Source of the DNA: Peromyscus leucopus
Taxonomy: Eukaryota; Chordata; Mammalia; Rodentia; Cricetidae
Length of the DNA: 64,000 nt
Assembly: GCF_004664715.2 (NCBI RefSeq)
Contig: NC_051063.1
Coordinates: 142,150,819 to 142,214,818, forward strand
Direction: 5' to 3'
Part shown: positions 34,976 through 47,857 of the stretch, piece after piece
How the letters are laid out: every line of letters starts with the position of its first letter
Position numbering within the stretch: the stretch's first letter is position 1
The notes under the pieces: model-generated
What the model was told of the DNA's origin: nothing
Databases searched by the model: none
What the model saw: the letters and a program-made list of their open reading frames with translations, nothing else
Translations under genes and position numbers: made by a program

Positions 34976-36568
34976 TTAAATATACACACCCCTTTCCTCA
35001 CCACAATACAGAAAAGCCTCCTTTACTATTCCTGTGCTTAGACAGCATGTGCTATAGGACCAATGAGGACCAGTCAACACACCATCTTGTGTAAGGTAGC
35101 CAACTGCCCGTGTTATTCAGCAGGGTGAAAATGGCTCATGAATCTATATGACAATAATATGATCTTAACCTTAATGATGTAAATGAAATGGTGTGTCTTT
35201 ATTTTGTTTCTTGAACCTAAATGTCATGTTAGATGTGATAAATGGTACATCAAACTCATAGCACTAGACCCTGAAAAAGATGAAGTGAAATATGCTATCA
35301 TGATTGTAATATTTGTTTCTATCAATCACATGCTACTTTAGATGTTCCATTGGTGCAAAAAAATTCCAGGACCAAGGAATCAGAACAATTAAAATGATCA
35401 TTTATTTCAAGGAGTATTGTTAGATCTGTAATTAAAAATACAGATATATGGCTAGAAACACTGATATTCAAATTAGTCAGTGATCAATATTTCCAGCAAA
35501 AAGAGATAGAAAAGTGGATATTATGCAAAAATAATAATACTCAGTAATGAGGAATCTGCAGACGCATTTAATTAATTCTAATTTTATTCCAAAATCAATA
35601 TTTAAGATTTCAATCATATATGTTTTTCTGCTCAGTGATATAATTAAAACAAAGTAAAATTTTAAAATGTTACCACCTGGATAGTGTGCACTGTAAGTAG
35701 GGGGGAAAAGAACTCAAAGAAGTGACTAGAAAAAAAAATGTGTCAGAATACAAGAGCATGTACTTCACATAAATGTTAGAGAAGAAGATGAATCCACAGT
35801 TCCAAGAAAGCTAGTTTAGCTCAGGAAGAACTCTTTTAAGAAAAGAGGTGAGCTTGATCTTCAAGAAAATAAATTGCAAAAATAAATATGATGGCGAGAT
35901 AGGACCAAGATTGGGAAATGTCAAGGATTGGAGGGGACAACCGTGTAAAAGCTAGGCATTGAGGTTTGCAGTGGTGGAATCAGGGAGTGACCCCACCAGC
36001 CAAAATCCTCCATTTAATGGCAGAAGGTTGGTCCAAAAAAAAAAAAAAACCCATAAACTTTGAGTAAGGAAGTTGATTGGAATCAAATAAGCTATGATAA
36101 ATCCATTTCTAACGTATGCAGTCTATGTAACATATTGGAAGGTATTGTTGTAGACATGGTAGAAGTTTGGTAAAGAAATGTTCTGTCTTAGAAGCAAGGA
36201 CTTCCTTTCAAAAATACAGCTTGACACCAAGCACCAAGCAGAGGAAAATGGCTTTTCCAGGTCTACCGTAGTCTGGAACATCATCGAACAGAGTTGGTAA
36301 TACTCCCTTTATCCACTTTGTGTCTGTGGAGATGTACAACCCTGAGAGATGATATAAGCAGCTTGCAGTTTCATGGCTGGTTATCTCAACTGGAAACCCT
36401 GTCTTAGAATTAGGGATTAGTTGTGGGAAATAAAGATGTACACAGCTATAAAGAAATGAATCAGCTCATCAAACATAGCTAAAGTACTCAAAGGCAGGTA
36501 CATATGAGTCATTCTCATACCCCTAAGATGGTTATATTTACATGAGGAGATAAGAGTCATGATTCTCT
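34976..36568. other. Unassigned AT-rich DNA
   Basis: No gene or SINE. An A14 run lies at about 36037-36050 without an adjoining retroposon body. Confidence 0.5.
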
Positions 36569-36640
36569 CTCTCTAGCTCCCTCTCGCTCTCACTCTCTCT
36601 CACACACACACAAACACACACTCACACTCAAACCCACATA
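36569..36640. repeat. (CT)n/(CA)n compound low-complexity tract
   Basis: An imperfect CT tract runs into an imperfect CA tract. Confidence 0.85.
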
Positions 36641-38775
36641 CATATTTGCTTAGAGCTTTTCCATTTCAAAGTCATGTGCCAGTACCCATAAATTGATATA
36701 GGACAGAATGAATTCCCCTCCTCAGCATTGTGTAGTGTCCTCTCTCCCTTCTCTATTTGCTCTGGCATGAGAACTTCTTGTTCCAGTGAGTGAGTCATTT
36801 GGGACAAGAAAATTAATTTATTTGAGCAGATGTATATAACAGTTGCTCAGAATAGAAACACAAAACAGGCCAGTATTTACATAAGAACCCTATAATTGAT
36901 GACCTTTTATAGTTTTGTGCGAAAAGTCCAAAGAGCTGAGGGAGAAAAAAAAGCTACATGGGAAATATCAACATGATTAGAAATTCAGGCTCCTCTCTTG
37001 AATTCCAGTTCTGTAGTGTGACACACAATGAACTTTGGCCAGAAAAACAGGCACAGAGTTCTTTGGCAGAACAACACATTCTTTGCTCTAAATGAGTTGA
37101 AATCTAGCTAATACCAAAGTTGGTCTGATCACAACTGTAGCATTTGACATTGCTAATTACACATGTGTTATCCCACTTTTTACCATCATCAGAAACATCT
37201 AAGTTTTAAAACTAAGCCAAATCTTGTCCTGAGGTTGCCCCCAACGACTCCATTCTATTTGCATTGAAACAAACGTTCTCTACAGTGTGACATTTCCAAA
37301 CTTCTGCCTGTACATACATCTCTTGCACAAAATGAAGAGAGCTCTATTTCAAAAAGTCAGGCCTAAGCAAGAGTCTTTTTTTATGGATCAAAGACTTTCC
37401 TGAGATGAAGACATTTCACTTTTACAGATTCTGTGCTGCTCTACCAGAAGGGGAAGGAGACCCATAATGTTGACTTAGAATCCTTAGAGGTAATGGGTAG
37501 AGTTGTCAAAAAAAAATCAGAAAGAAAAGTAATAAAATAAAAAAGAGTTCTCTGGATATAAATGAGGAGCATGATAAAATGAGGAAATTCTTGAAAAAGT
37601 CATTAGAATTACTTGAGAAGAGGCTACTTTGAACAGGAAGCATTTTATTTTGAAGAACTCCAGGAGGAGAGAGTTTGATGGTAAGAATGTAAGAGGACAT
37701 GAAGAGCTAACTTTAAAAATGCAGAATGCAAAGGGTGCTAAGGAAGAATAAAGCTCTAGAGGTGCTCAGAGGAGACAGTCTGCAACAGAAAAAAAGGAAT
37801 TGTGAAAGTCAACTCCTGATGAGAATCTTGTGAAAAAGTCAGAGGAATACATTTGGGGACATCCCAGAGTAACCGAATTAGGGACCAGGATGAGACACCA
37901 AACAGCAGTGGTGTTGGGCTGAAGATCACAGGCAGATCCTGGTTTTATCCATCCTTCAGCAGGGGATTGAGTGTCTCCTTTCTGAAAACCTAGCCCACAG
38001 AGAGAGAGAGATTAAATGAGTAACCTGACTTACATCCACAGCAGCAACTGGACCTTCAAGAAACCCAAGGCTTAGCACACACCAGGAAGAAGTTATTTAT
38101 TCAGTAATGGAACGTTTTGGTGCCACGCAAGTCATGGGACACTGTTACTTTTGCTGTGGGACTGGAGAGGTTTTATAGTCTGAGAGGTCTTCATGCCTCG
38201 TTTGTAGGTTCTTGTCATTCATGAGAGAATATATTCACAAAAGTGAGGAATCAGAAGGAAGTTTATTACAGGATGAAAGTAACACCCTGAGAGGCTAATG
38301 TGCACTTTCCAAGGCAGTAGAGAGTATCTTAGTGTCAAATGTTTAGGGTATGGGAATAATTCACAAGCTAAAGAAGATAGAGGAAAGCTGGAGCATGCCA
38401 GGAGTGGTCAAAATTGTCCCAGAATACACTGTGCTTTCTTTTTATGCCCATATGTGGGACTTTCAGATAGTGAAAATAACATTATAACAAAGCAAAGGAT
38501 AGTCAGATGTGTTGGTTCCAAAGTTCTGGGTGACTTTTACTATACTGAGTAGTCAAATGGTTTCCTGCTGTGGTACAGCGTTAAGGTTGCCTTCATTTCT
38601 AGCTATCATTCAGTTAATCTGTTTTGGTTTTGTCTCTCTTCTATGTCTATCTGGCCTATTAAGCTTGCCTGAAGAACACACAGAAGCACAAAAGGACCCC
38701 AGCCTGCTGGTAAGAGCCTCACTCACAGTTATAGACTAATCCTATAGGAAGCAAACACTGCTCCTTCTCACCTAA
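36641..38775. other. Unassigned DNA
   Basis: No coding sequence or classified repeat. Purine-rich text at 37500-37800 gives only incidental frames. Confidence 0.5.

Positions 38776-38825
<50 letters not shown>
38776..38825. repeat. (CA)n microsatellite
   Basis: Nearly perfect CA tract of about 48 bases, lying at the tail side of the SINE remnant that follows. Confidence 0.95.
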
Positions 38826-38826
<1 letters not shown>

Positions 38827-38835
38827 TTATTATGA

Positions 38836-38962
38836 TTGAATGTTTACACGATGTGTGGGCAGATGACAACCGAGTCGGTTTTTCTTCTCCCTTTATGGGG
38901 GTCCCAGGGATCAAATTCGGGTTGCCAAGCTTGAGCAGCAAGCACTTTCAGCTGGCCAACCC
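38836..38962 (-). repeat. tRNA-derived SINE remnant (B2/B3 group)
   Basis: The minus strand reads as a SINE head: ggccagctgaaagtgcttgc, 'tgctcaagcttggcaacccg' and 'tttgatccctgggacccc'. The CA tract to its left would be the degenerate tail. Diverged. Confidence 0.55.
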
Positions 38963-39020
38963 CATCCTTGATCCTGTCAAACCATGGCCATCAGAAACTA
39001 TTAGAGATAGAACAGTAGAG

Positions 39021-39049
39021 CTCTTATCAGACTTCCCGTCTGATAAGAG
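39021..39049. other. Perfect 12-bp inverted repeat containing GATA motifs
   Basis: The arm ctcttatcagac (39021-39032) and its exact reverse complement (39038-39049) are separated by ttccc. Each arm holds a TTATCA/TGATAA core, the GATA-factor motif, so the two sites face each other. It lies in otherwise unassigned DNA. It could act as a paired binding site or be chance; nothing suggests a terminator role in a mammalian context. Confidence 0.85.
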
Positions 39050-41224
39050 AGGAAGAGTAAAACTGCAGAATGGAACTTTCTGGTATGTCATTATAGAAAG
39101 CAGCTGAGTATATTAAAATAAGCATTTGTACCACTTATTTGCAGTGCTGCATATGATCATTGTAGATTTTTGGAAAATGCATTTAAAATGAAGGAAAACA
39201 CACTTCTAGTTTACCACCACCCCATTCAACATGGATGTCAGATATTTACTCCAGATTATTTTTTTGCCTAAAGAATACCTTAATATTTACTTCCATATAT
39301 CTATGTCTGTATCATTAAATGCCCTTTGAAAGAATTTTTTTTCTTAGCAGACTAGGAAATTTTTCTCCCTTTTCTACTGTGAAGAACTGTGTGATTTCTA
39401 AAATCTGTACCTGCTTCCAAGTTAAAGAAGTGCTGAATGATCCAGGAAACAACCTAGCTGATTGATCAAAATCTATTTGTTTTCACCATCCTATTATTCA
39501 CTATCTTATCCATATACTCTTTATCTTTCCAAATAGACTGTAGTGAGTGTGGAGGCTGGAACTATCTCTTAGACTATTCACATGTTCTATGGCAAGGGAA
39601 CTGTTCTGGGCATATAGGTTGATGTAGAATCAAATGTTCAATTGATTGATCTGTCAGGTCTTAGACTTGGGGAAGAACTTAATCACCTTCCCTTGGACTC
39701 CCAGGCTAAGCTGACTACTTAGGTTAACAGATCTTAGATGAATAGAGATGTGAAGCAGAGTCACCTGGACTTTCACCCATGAAATTCTAGGACTTGCATG
39801 TTGTAAACCTTTTAGACTCTTTTAATGTTAGGACCATAAATTACCTAATTCTTCTTAACACCAATTACCATTAGTTGATCCCTAAACCACTTGCATTAGT
39901 TGACCTCAAACTCCAGTGAGCTCATATCAGAATCTGAGTTATTATCCTTCCTTTTATATTCTTTTCAATTTTCTAAAGGGAAAGTACCCTAAGGGTAGAC
40001 TTCCTCTGAGGTGACAGTATGATATAATGACATTCAGGTCACAGTGTCATGAGCCATTGTCCAGAAAGTGATAACCCTCATGTCCGCCTATCCATTTGTG
40101 AATGCTGAGGTTGGATTCAATCTGGCCAAATGGAAAGTGGCCAGCCAGGATCAGATATTTGCTACAAAGGGTCCACTCAGAGCTATTTTAGGTAACCGAA
40201 GACACAAAAACATCTCAAAGTAGCAGACAGAACACACTGCAACGCTTTCCCTCCTGGACAATCATTTCCTGTGACTGTCACAATTTGTTTGGTATCTTCC
40301 TCAGTTTGCAGCATCTTAAAAAAAATCAGCTTAGCCTTTTCCTCTTCCCCTCCTCCCCTCCCTTAGGGCCTCAGCTTGTGTCTGTGCATAAGTCTGGGGT
40401 CTTGGGTGTCAAATGTCAGGCCTTGTACTGAGCTGTCAAAGAGAAGAATGGGCTGTGATGATTGATGACTGGGAGGCCTGAAACCCAAACCTCCCCTGCA
40501 AATGCTTCTTTCACAAAAAAACTGGGGCTACCCACCGTGCCTATCTACAGGGTCACTTCTCATACCATTACACCCAGTGCCCCAGGCTGCCAACAAGCCG
40601 GGCCATTCACTCTCAGCCCTGCTCATTTCCCTCCCTCCACCCTTCCTCTTGCTACCCTCAGAAGAATGCCCAAATGTTGGAATACTCAACCCCAATGAAA
40701 TCAAAGAGAGGCATGGAAAGACGGCCTTTTCCTCTTGTTTGTCTTCGGGCTACGTTTGTTCTGCAGGCCATGGACTGGAGCTTTCTGGAGCTCAAGTCAG
40801 ATGACAAGATTATTAATGGGACTAGGGCAATGTCATATCTGATTTCATGCATATTCATGAAGGGAGCCACACAGCTGGGACCATGCTCTATGGAGAGGGA
40901 AAATAAAGAGTGCTCTACCCCCAACTCTGGGCATGAAAAATGTCATTGTGGAGATGAGGAGCCTGATTGAGAAAGTTGAAGTGACTAAAGCGTTTATTTT
41001 GAAAAGAAGGGAGTAGAATTTGCAGAAACAACAACCACACCCAGACAAGCATCTTCAACTCTTCAGACCAGAGGCTAGGTAACCCAATACAGATGTGGAA
41101 CCTCCCAACACGATCATTTACCTAGGCAGTTTCGGGGTCAAACACCCAGAAAAACCATCTTCGAAAATATTATTCACAAAGTACTGAGATTAAAATAAAA
41201 AAAAGAAATAGGAAAAAGAAAATC
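39050..41224. other. Unassigned DNA
   Basis: No gene or named repeat. 40480-40930 is somewhat GC-richer and gives several overlapping frames up to 100 codons that resemble no protein. TCCCC-rich pyrimidine runs lie near 40340-40365 and 40625-40655. Confidence 0.5.
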
Positions 41225-41238
41225 AAGAATATTTCTTT

Positions 41239-41414
41239 TTTGTTTGTTTGGTTTGGTTTGGTTTTTTTGTTTTTCGAGACAGGGTTTCTCTGTGTAGCTT
41301 TGCGCCTTTCCTGGATCTCACTCTGTAGACCAGGCTGGCCTCGAACTCACAGAGATCCGCCTGCCTCTGCCTCCCGAGTGCTGGGATTAAAGGCATGCAC
41401 CACCATCGCCCAGC
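41239..41414 (-). repeat. B1 SINE with exact 14-bp target duplication
   Basis: Reverse-strand B1: a T-rich tail, then 'tttttcgagacagggtttctc', 'tttgcgcctttcctgga' (cricetid-type variant) and 'gagtgctgggattaaaggc'. The flanks aagaatatttcttt (41225-41238 and 41415-41428) are identical, marking a clean L1-mediated insertion. Confidence 0.97.
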
Positions 41415-41428
41415 AAGAATATTTCTTT

Positions 41429-43784
41429 ATGGTGGTTAAAAGACAAGCTATCTTCCCAATAAAAGATGGATCAATTAGGTCTGAATGAGGCAATATCTTT
41501 ATAACTGGGATAAACCTCATTTGGATTGGATATCATTTCAGCCCCAAAGAAACCACTATTCAGGATGTTAATTCTGTAGCCAAGCACTCAACCAATAGTT
41601 TCCTGGCAGAGAAGCACTCTGGAAGCCCAACATGGTGTCACAGAACCTGGTGACCTTACTAAGGCAATGTCTGCAGGGTTGGGGGAAAACCATTCAAAAA
41701 AGTGTGTTGTGCATTTATTGGGGGGAAAACTAACCTCCTGAGGAACTGGTTAGAGAACCACCTGCTGGAATGGCAGCATCTCCTGGGCCAGAGTTAAGCA
41801 GCCACAGAGAGACACACCCTACATACCCCTCAACATGAAAGGGGACCAGATTGCACATCTCCTCCTCTCCCATCGACACACTCCTTCTTCTGTTCATTAA
41901 TTGGGCTCTGCAAATCAATCACCATTAAAGGCCCTAATGAGTCTTCTGTATTGTAAAGGACCTACCTGCACTTTCACCTCAGCTGCCGACACAATGAGTC
42001 TCAGGTGGATTTAAAGGCACAGTTCTTCATAAAAGGAGGGAAGCAATCCACCAATAGTCAATAAGAATGCTCTTTCATTCTCTTTGCTTCTTCTTCATTT
42101 GGGGATGGGGGGCAGTGGCGCTAAAGAATGAATTCAGGGTCTCACACACGTGATGCCAGCATTTGATCCCTCAGGCATTCCCCAACTGCCTAGAATACCC
42201 CTTATCAATTGAATACCTGTATTCAAATGTCTCTCATCTTGCCTTGCTTAGAACCGGGGTGTCTCAGGTAGACTTATAGCATAGACTAAAAGGCTGAATG
42301 GTACTGGAATTTCTAGTGCTTATATTTCTGCAAATGTATAGCAAATTAGTTCAAATGTGAAGTAACACATGAAAAGTCCTTCATTGAAGTGGTATTTATA
42401 CTAGCATAACAATTTGCAGTGAAAAATAAACCTAATATCAATCCATAGGCAAGTGATGAAGTTATGGGCCATCATCCAGAAACTATAAAATAGATACTTT
42501 TATATTATGATACACTACACTATCCTAGGATTTTTTTTTAAATGTGAATGAATATTCCTTCTGAAATTTCAAGTATGTGTTAGTCCTTAGCACACCATAA
42601 CTTTTCTGTATTTATAACATTTAATATGTGGATAAAGCAAACGTTCCAAAAAACAACAAAGGGGGCCTGAGGTCACGAGACACCGCCTACCCCCCACTTC
42701 TAGCTTCTGGGTTTCAGTTAACCTGATTTCAGAAATACTGTCAGGCTGAGTGGAGATTCAGCATGCGGAAGCAGCCCATTTGAAGGTTTTGATAAACTGC
42801 AAAATTCAACATCAGCCTTGCTTCCTAGTGAAGGCTGAGGACTGTAAGATCGTCGGCAGAACACATGCAGTAGGGTTGGGTTGCTAGCTTTCGTGGCCTT
42901 GGAAAATGACTTTTCTCCTTCTCTTCTCTTATGCAGGCCATGTGTCAGAGGCATAAGTCATTTCCAACAATGATGTGCATCTCTGGAACTCTAAAACCCA
43001 TAAGCTCAGTGCTAGCAGTACCGTATAGGTAATGGGTTTTTCTTTGAATCTCATCAAAAATATAGGTAGTGCAGTTAGTCAAATTAAATAGTTTACATTA
43101 AGCTCTGATTAATAAATATTAAATGTTTAATAGAATCCTTATAATGCATTAGGTTTTATGGAATGCTAATAATACATTAGATTTTTACATAAAACATACC
43201 ATAAAATATATTAAATTTAAATATTTATGTCTAATAATAAAGGGAAATCTTGGGGGAAATGTGTTCTGGAATCTCCATCTCTGACCCTGTTTTCTTTCTC
43301 CTGTATTATTAGTTTTTTTTTTTTTTTTTTTTTTTTTAGAAACAGAAAACGAGGCAGCAGAAATAGCTTATATGTGTGTAGAATCTCACCAGGCATTACT
43401 ATAAGCCATGGAGTAAGTAAACAGAAAAGACAGAAACTGAGGGAAGAGCTAAGAGGCCAACTCCACTGTGTCGACTTGGCTCTTCATTGGAAGGAGAGGG
43501 TGGAGAGGCCAATCTGGGCTTGGAGGTCATAGCTATGGATGGAGTGAGCACTCAAGAGTCAGCCAGTAGCCACCATCTGTCTAAACAGCTTACCACGGCA
43601 GGCTCTAGGGAGGCCAAGGAAGAACGGCTATTCACAGGAAAGAAATAGAGTCAGGCGGTCATGCTGGATTGTGGTGAGGTGTGCAGGAGGCCAGGCAGAG
43701 CATGCTGGACTATAATGGTGGAGACTGAGTTCAAATCATCAAGGGAAGGGCTGGAAATTAAGGCAGCCAGTGGCCCTACCCAGG
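41429..43784. other. Unassigned DNA
   Basis: No gene seen. A T25 run at 43313-43337 has no SINE body on its right, where purine-rich sequence follows. Text near 42120-42195 resembles an eroded tRNA-SINE head, too weak to call. Confidence 0.5.
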
Positions 43785-43945
43785 GAGCCCCAAAGCTGCA
43801 AACTTAATCTTGCCTGCATATTAAAAACACCTGGGGAGCTTTTAAAAAACATACCAATGGAGGCCCCACCCCAATTTAATTAAACCAGAAACTCTGGAGG
43901 TCAGAGGCCAGAAACTGATATGTTTAAGAGTTTGTGGAACTCAGG
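43785..43945. repeat. MER5-like DNA transposon remnant
   Basis: The core reads 'aaaaacacctggggagctttt', 'aggccccaccccaat' and 'ccagaaactctggagg', the text typical of MER5 (non-autonomous hAT-Charlie). The terminal repeats are not recognisable. Confidence 0.6.
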
Positions 43946-44289
43946 TTGGAAGTGAGAGGCAAGGCAAGGTGCTGTGGAGGCATGGACACCTGTCTAGATG
44001 GAGGAAGGGAAGTGTCACATACCTCCAGGGATGTCCCTAGTGGGCAATCTACATTCTCCAGTCTGGGATTGTACTTACAATACAACTATTATCTGCCCTT
44101 TGCTTTTGAACGCTGGCAGTTTTGCTCCACCAAATGTACCTGAAGCACCTGCTGCGCCTGAGGTTCCTGTAGCCATTGAGCACAAGACAGGAGTGAGGGA
44201 CAGATTGTGAACAAAGATGCACCTGCACTGTTGCAGACACAGGGTCAGCATCCAGGGCTGCCAGAGGTGAGCATCTGCTAGGGCTACGG

Positions 44290-44722
44290 TTTAGAAGTAT
44301 TATTCAAAGGCCCGTGTTTAGGAGGCTTGGTGGCTAGCCTGCGGTGTTATTAGGAGATGACGTAGACACCTTTAATAGGTGGAACCAACCTAGGGGGAGG
44401 CAAAGTCACTGGCTTCAATGTGATAGCCCCTGGTGAGTCACATGTCTCAGTGGATAGCTCCACACTTGTGTTCATGTGGGTAGCCCTGTTTAGACTCTGT
44501 GGGCCACAGAACAAAAAGAGAGAGAGAGGAGTAATGGGAAGGGTGCTAGCTCAAGGGAAGAGGGACCTAATAGGAGGAGGGGATAAGAAAAGGTGGAGGG
44601 ATGAGTTTGATCAGAAGGTTTTATATACATGTATCAAATTGTCGAAGAATGATTATTTTTTGAGAAGTGAGTAGTAGTAGGAGAAACTTAAGCCTACGGG
44701 GATATGTCTTGAGGAAAGCAGT

Positions 44723-44777
<55 letters not shown>

Positions 44778-44993
44778 TCTTTTTCTGTTTTTCTGTCTCT
44801 CTGTGTGTCTCCATTTCTCTGTCTCTCTGTCTCTGTCTCTGTGTCTCTGTTTCTCTGTTTCTCTGTCTCTGTGTTTCTCTGTGTATCTGTGTTTTTCTGT
44901 CTCTCTCTTTCTGTCTCTCTCTTTCTCCCTCCCTTTCTTTCTTGTAGGTTATCTCAAGTATTTTGTGACAGTCACAGAAAGATGACTAATACA
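44290..44993 (+). repeat. MaLR-type LTR with long pyrimidine tract
   Basis: The left part reads like a MaLR LTR ('caaaggcccgtgtttaggag', 'cttggtggctagcctgcggtg', 'ttattaggagatg', 'ggtggaaccaacctag'). The right part carries the usual MaLR end ('caagtattttgtgacagtcacag', 'aagatgactaataca'). Between them, 44729-44943 is almost all CT or CTGT. Rodent MT-type LTRs often carry a CT tract; here it has grown. Confidence 0.65.
44729..44943. repeat. (CT)n and CT/TG-rich low-complexity tract
   Basis: About 45 bases of perfect CT followed by about 170 bases of degenerate TCTC/TGTC units. The serine- and leucine-rich frames across it are incidental. Confidence 0.95.
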
Positions 44994-45461
44994 ATGATGT
45001 AACAGTAACAGAGAACAAGTGTGATTAAGCATTTAAGGCACTCTGCCTTTGGCCTCTGATGAGTTGGCCCCCTCCACCTAGTTTAGCATTTCTTGAACAT
45101 ATATCACCCAGTTCTCTCTTCCACACCTTCCCTCTTCCAGTGCAGCATGCCCAGTGGTAAAGGTCTGCTCATCACCCAAATGCCAGGATACTCCCCACTT
45201 GGTGCCTTTCCTTTCTCTCCAACAAAGACTACCAAAAACACATTCCTTTAAAGACAATACAAGAATCAAAGCATATTCTTTCCAAAATCTAATCACCAAA
45301 TCATGAAATGGCGATGACTTTCTCAGCAACACGTACAAAAATAATTAAAAATTTAGAGCTCCAAACCAAGCACTTTTTTCTAGGAACTATTTGGTTTGAG
45401 GAATGGTTTTTATGACAAAGGGTTCATTTTAATTGTCAGTTATTAATTTTGTTTATATCAA

Positions 45462-45627
45462 TTTTTTTTTTTTTTTTTTGGTTTTTCGAGACAGGGTTTC
45501 TCTGTGTAGCTTTGCGCCTTTCCTGGAACTCGCTTTGGAGACCAGGCTGGCCTTGAACTCACAGAGATCTGCCTGCCTCTGCCTCCCGAGTGCTGGGATT
45601 AAAGGCGTGCGCCACCACTGCCCAGCT
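45462..45627 (-). repeat. B1 SINE
   Basis: T18 tail, then 'tttttcgagacagggtttctc', 'tttgcgcctttcctggaac', 'gcctcccgagtgctggg' and 'aaggcgtgcgccaccactgc'. Well preserved with several CpGs, so fairly young. The same variant as the 41.2 and 28.3 kb copies. Confidence 0.96.
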
Positions 45628-46349
45628 CCAATATGTATTTTAATAATTGCTCTGGTGTGTCTAAGTTCTTCTTATTCCTCTTGGATTTGTATTTAAAGAG
45701 GGAATAAAATATAGATGCAATAGAGCAATGACTCATGAAGACTGGGTTATCTAACATGTGTAGCCATTCCAGTTCACTTGGCTTCTGTAGACAAAGTATG
45801 CCTTGGTCTATACCTTGGACAGATCAGATATAGCCCAAGCACTTTGTTGCCCCTTCAAGTTGAATGCCATGACTATGCCATACCTGGAATATTGCTGTAC
45901 AACCCTCCTCCCCCTCCACGAGTAAATCCTTCTTTCTTCCCTCTCTCCTGCAATGTTTTCTAACCTTAACCCCAAGGCTGACTGGGGAAGATGTAGATTT
46001 TTCCAATTATGACTGATCAGTCAACAGCCACAAAGTCTCAGCATTCTGACTGGTTATGGGTCTCCACATCTCCTACTTCCCACTGTAATGAGAAACTTCT
46101 CTCAAAGTTGTCAGCAACATTAATCTATAGGGATAAATGTAATTATTAAAAGGCAATTTGATGGGAACATCATGTCTCTTTAGCAAAAGGCTCCCAAACC
46201 TATCTGTTTATCAATATATTCAGCAATTCTGTTGCTCTTACATTCTCCCTGTGTATTTGATTTAGTGGCTGACATTAGGGCTCTCAGACTAAAGGCCTTC
46301 CTTTTGCATTTATAATTAGATAGGTCTTTATTTATCTGATTTATCTCAG
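45628..46349. other. Unassigned DNA
   Basis: No gene or named repeat recognised. Confidence 0.5.
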
Positions 46350-46760
46350 GATGTTAAAAGGGATATTCTTCATTTATTACATACACTACAAATTATTTCT
46401 ATACATTGTTTTAGTTGACACTCACAAATTTTGATGTTTTCATTAAAATTTTTATCTAATTTTTCTTACAACTTCATCCTTCACCCATAAATTATTTAGA
46501 AGTGTGATGCTTAATTTCAAACACTTAGATTTTCCTCTGCTCTTAAATTGGCCTGTGTAAGCAATTAACAATAAATCATTGAAATGGTTGGGTTTTTATC
46601 CACCTTTATTACTGGTCTCTTACCCCATGTGCTTTTATGTTTTACATTTTCTGTCTCCTTTTGAATGATTTGCTCTCTTAAATGTGTTGTAATTTGTTGA
46701 TGGGTAATTTGGTGAAATCTCCAGGAGCTATTTTTAATGGTGATTCGAGTTTTTCAACAT
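46350..46760 (-). repeat. Ancient L1 ORF2-region fragment
   Basis: The minus-strand L1 text is recognisable from 'gttttcattaaaatttttatctaatttttc', 'cacccataaattatttagaagtg' and 'tgcttaatttcaaacactt'. It is strongly diverged, so probably L1M age. Confidence 0.55.
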
Positions 46761-47857
46761 GGACACCTCATCTTCTAGAGCAACGTTTTACCACCTTGCA
46801 GCCACATCTGTCCTTCCTATATCAGGTTGATCTTCATCTAATATGCATTATATTCACACATGTCAAAAAACCTCACCAGAAATGTCTTTTTTTTTTTTTT
46901 TTTGCTTTAAGGAGACAAAAAGTATTTTGTTCACAGGGTAGTATGGGGCATCATAGAGAACATACTGAATGAGCATATGGAGACATCACTGGCTCAAAGT
47001 AGGAGCTCCATAGTTAGGATGAAGAGTCTAAATCACTACTTAACTTTAGCCGAGAAGTGCCGCGGAACTCATTGGAAACCGAAACTCTGTCCTTTTCATA
47101 CATATCCTTCCCCTTGGATTTATGTAGCCAATCAACACACTGCAAATGAACTACTGGTAATATCTGTGCCCACTTGCATAGCACCATCAGAAGATGCCCA
47201 GGGTCTGGATGCTACGAATGGGATCCAGAGCCCAATAAAGCCACTGCCTTGTTTCTTCTTTTCTGGTTTTCTCAACTTTAGACTTTGGGAATTTCACAGA
47301 TGACATGAGACAGAGTAAATGTGCCTTAACTTCCAAAATGATGCTTTGTGGTTGATTCAATGATAGCATTTGCAATGGCCCGATGAGAGGGTTTAAAACT
47401 CCACCTGCATTACAGCAGGCAAAACAGAACCTGGAAATGCTCAATAATGTATCAAGGCAAAAAGAGTTTACAACTTAGATAGGGAAGAGAGATAAGAAAT
47501 GTTTATTGAGTCTTTTGAACAGTCAGGCCATTCATTCCTCTCACAGCACCCAAGCTTCATGAGATCTGCTGAGAAAGATATCTTAAAATCTACACTGAAT
47601 GCTAAGCAATGGAGAATGGGCAAATGGGAACATGTGCCCAAGGACACACACCTAGCAACCAGGAGAGCAGAGAGTCAAATGCTTGCTGGGAGATCTTCAA
47701 GGGAGATACTGAAAGATGTTTTGTCTGGTATGGTTTGCTCGCAAAATTGGAAATCTTAAAAAGAATCTAGGAATCTTTTAGACACAGTCAAGACAAAATG
47801 TTAAGTTTTTAATGTATTGGAGAAACTATTTATGGTTAATAATCACTCAGCTTTGTA
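46761..47857. other. Unassigned DNA with poly-T start of a possible retrocopy
   Basis: A T17 run at about 46887-46903 could be the tail of a minus-strand retroinsertion, but the sequence to its right (to about 47300) matches no SINE, L1 or protein I know. The 108-codon frame at 46977-47303 is on the plus strand, the wrong strand for that model. Confidence 0.4.

Noticed and set aside
45020..45250. Possible L2 LINE fragment
   Set aside because: Only loose similarity around 'aaggcactctgcctttggcc' and 'ttggtgcctttcctttctc'; too weak to call by eye.
46887..47303. Poly-T start of a possible retrocopy
   Set aside because: No parent gene recognised, no flanking duplication found, and the only long frame is on the other strand.
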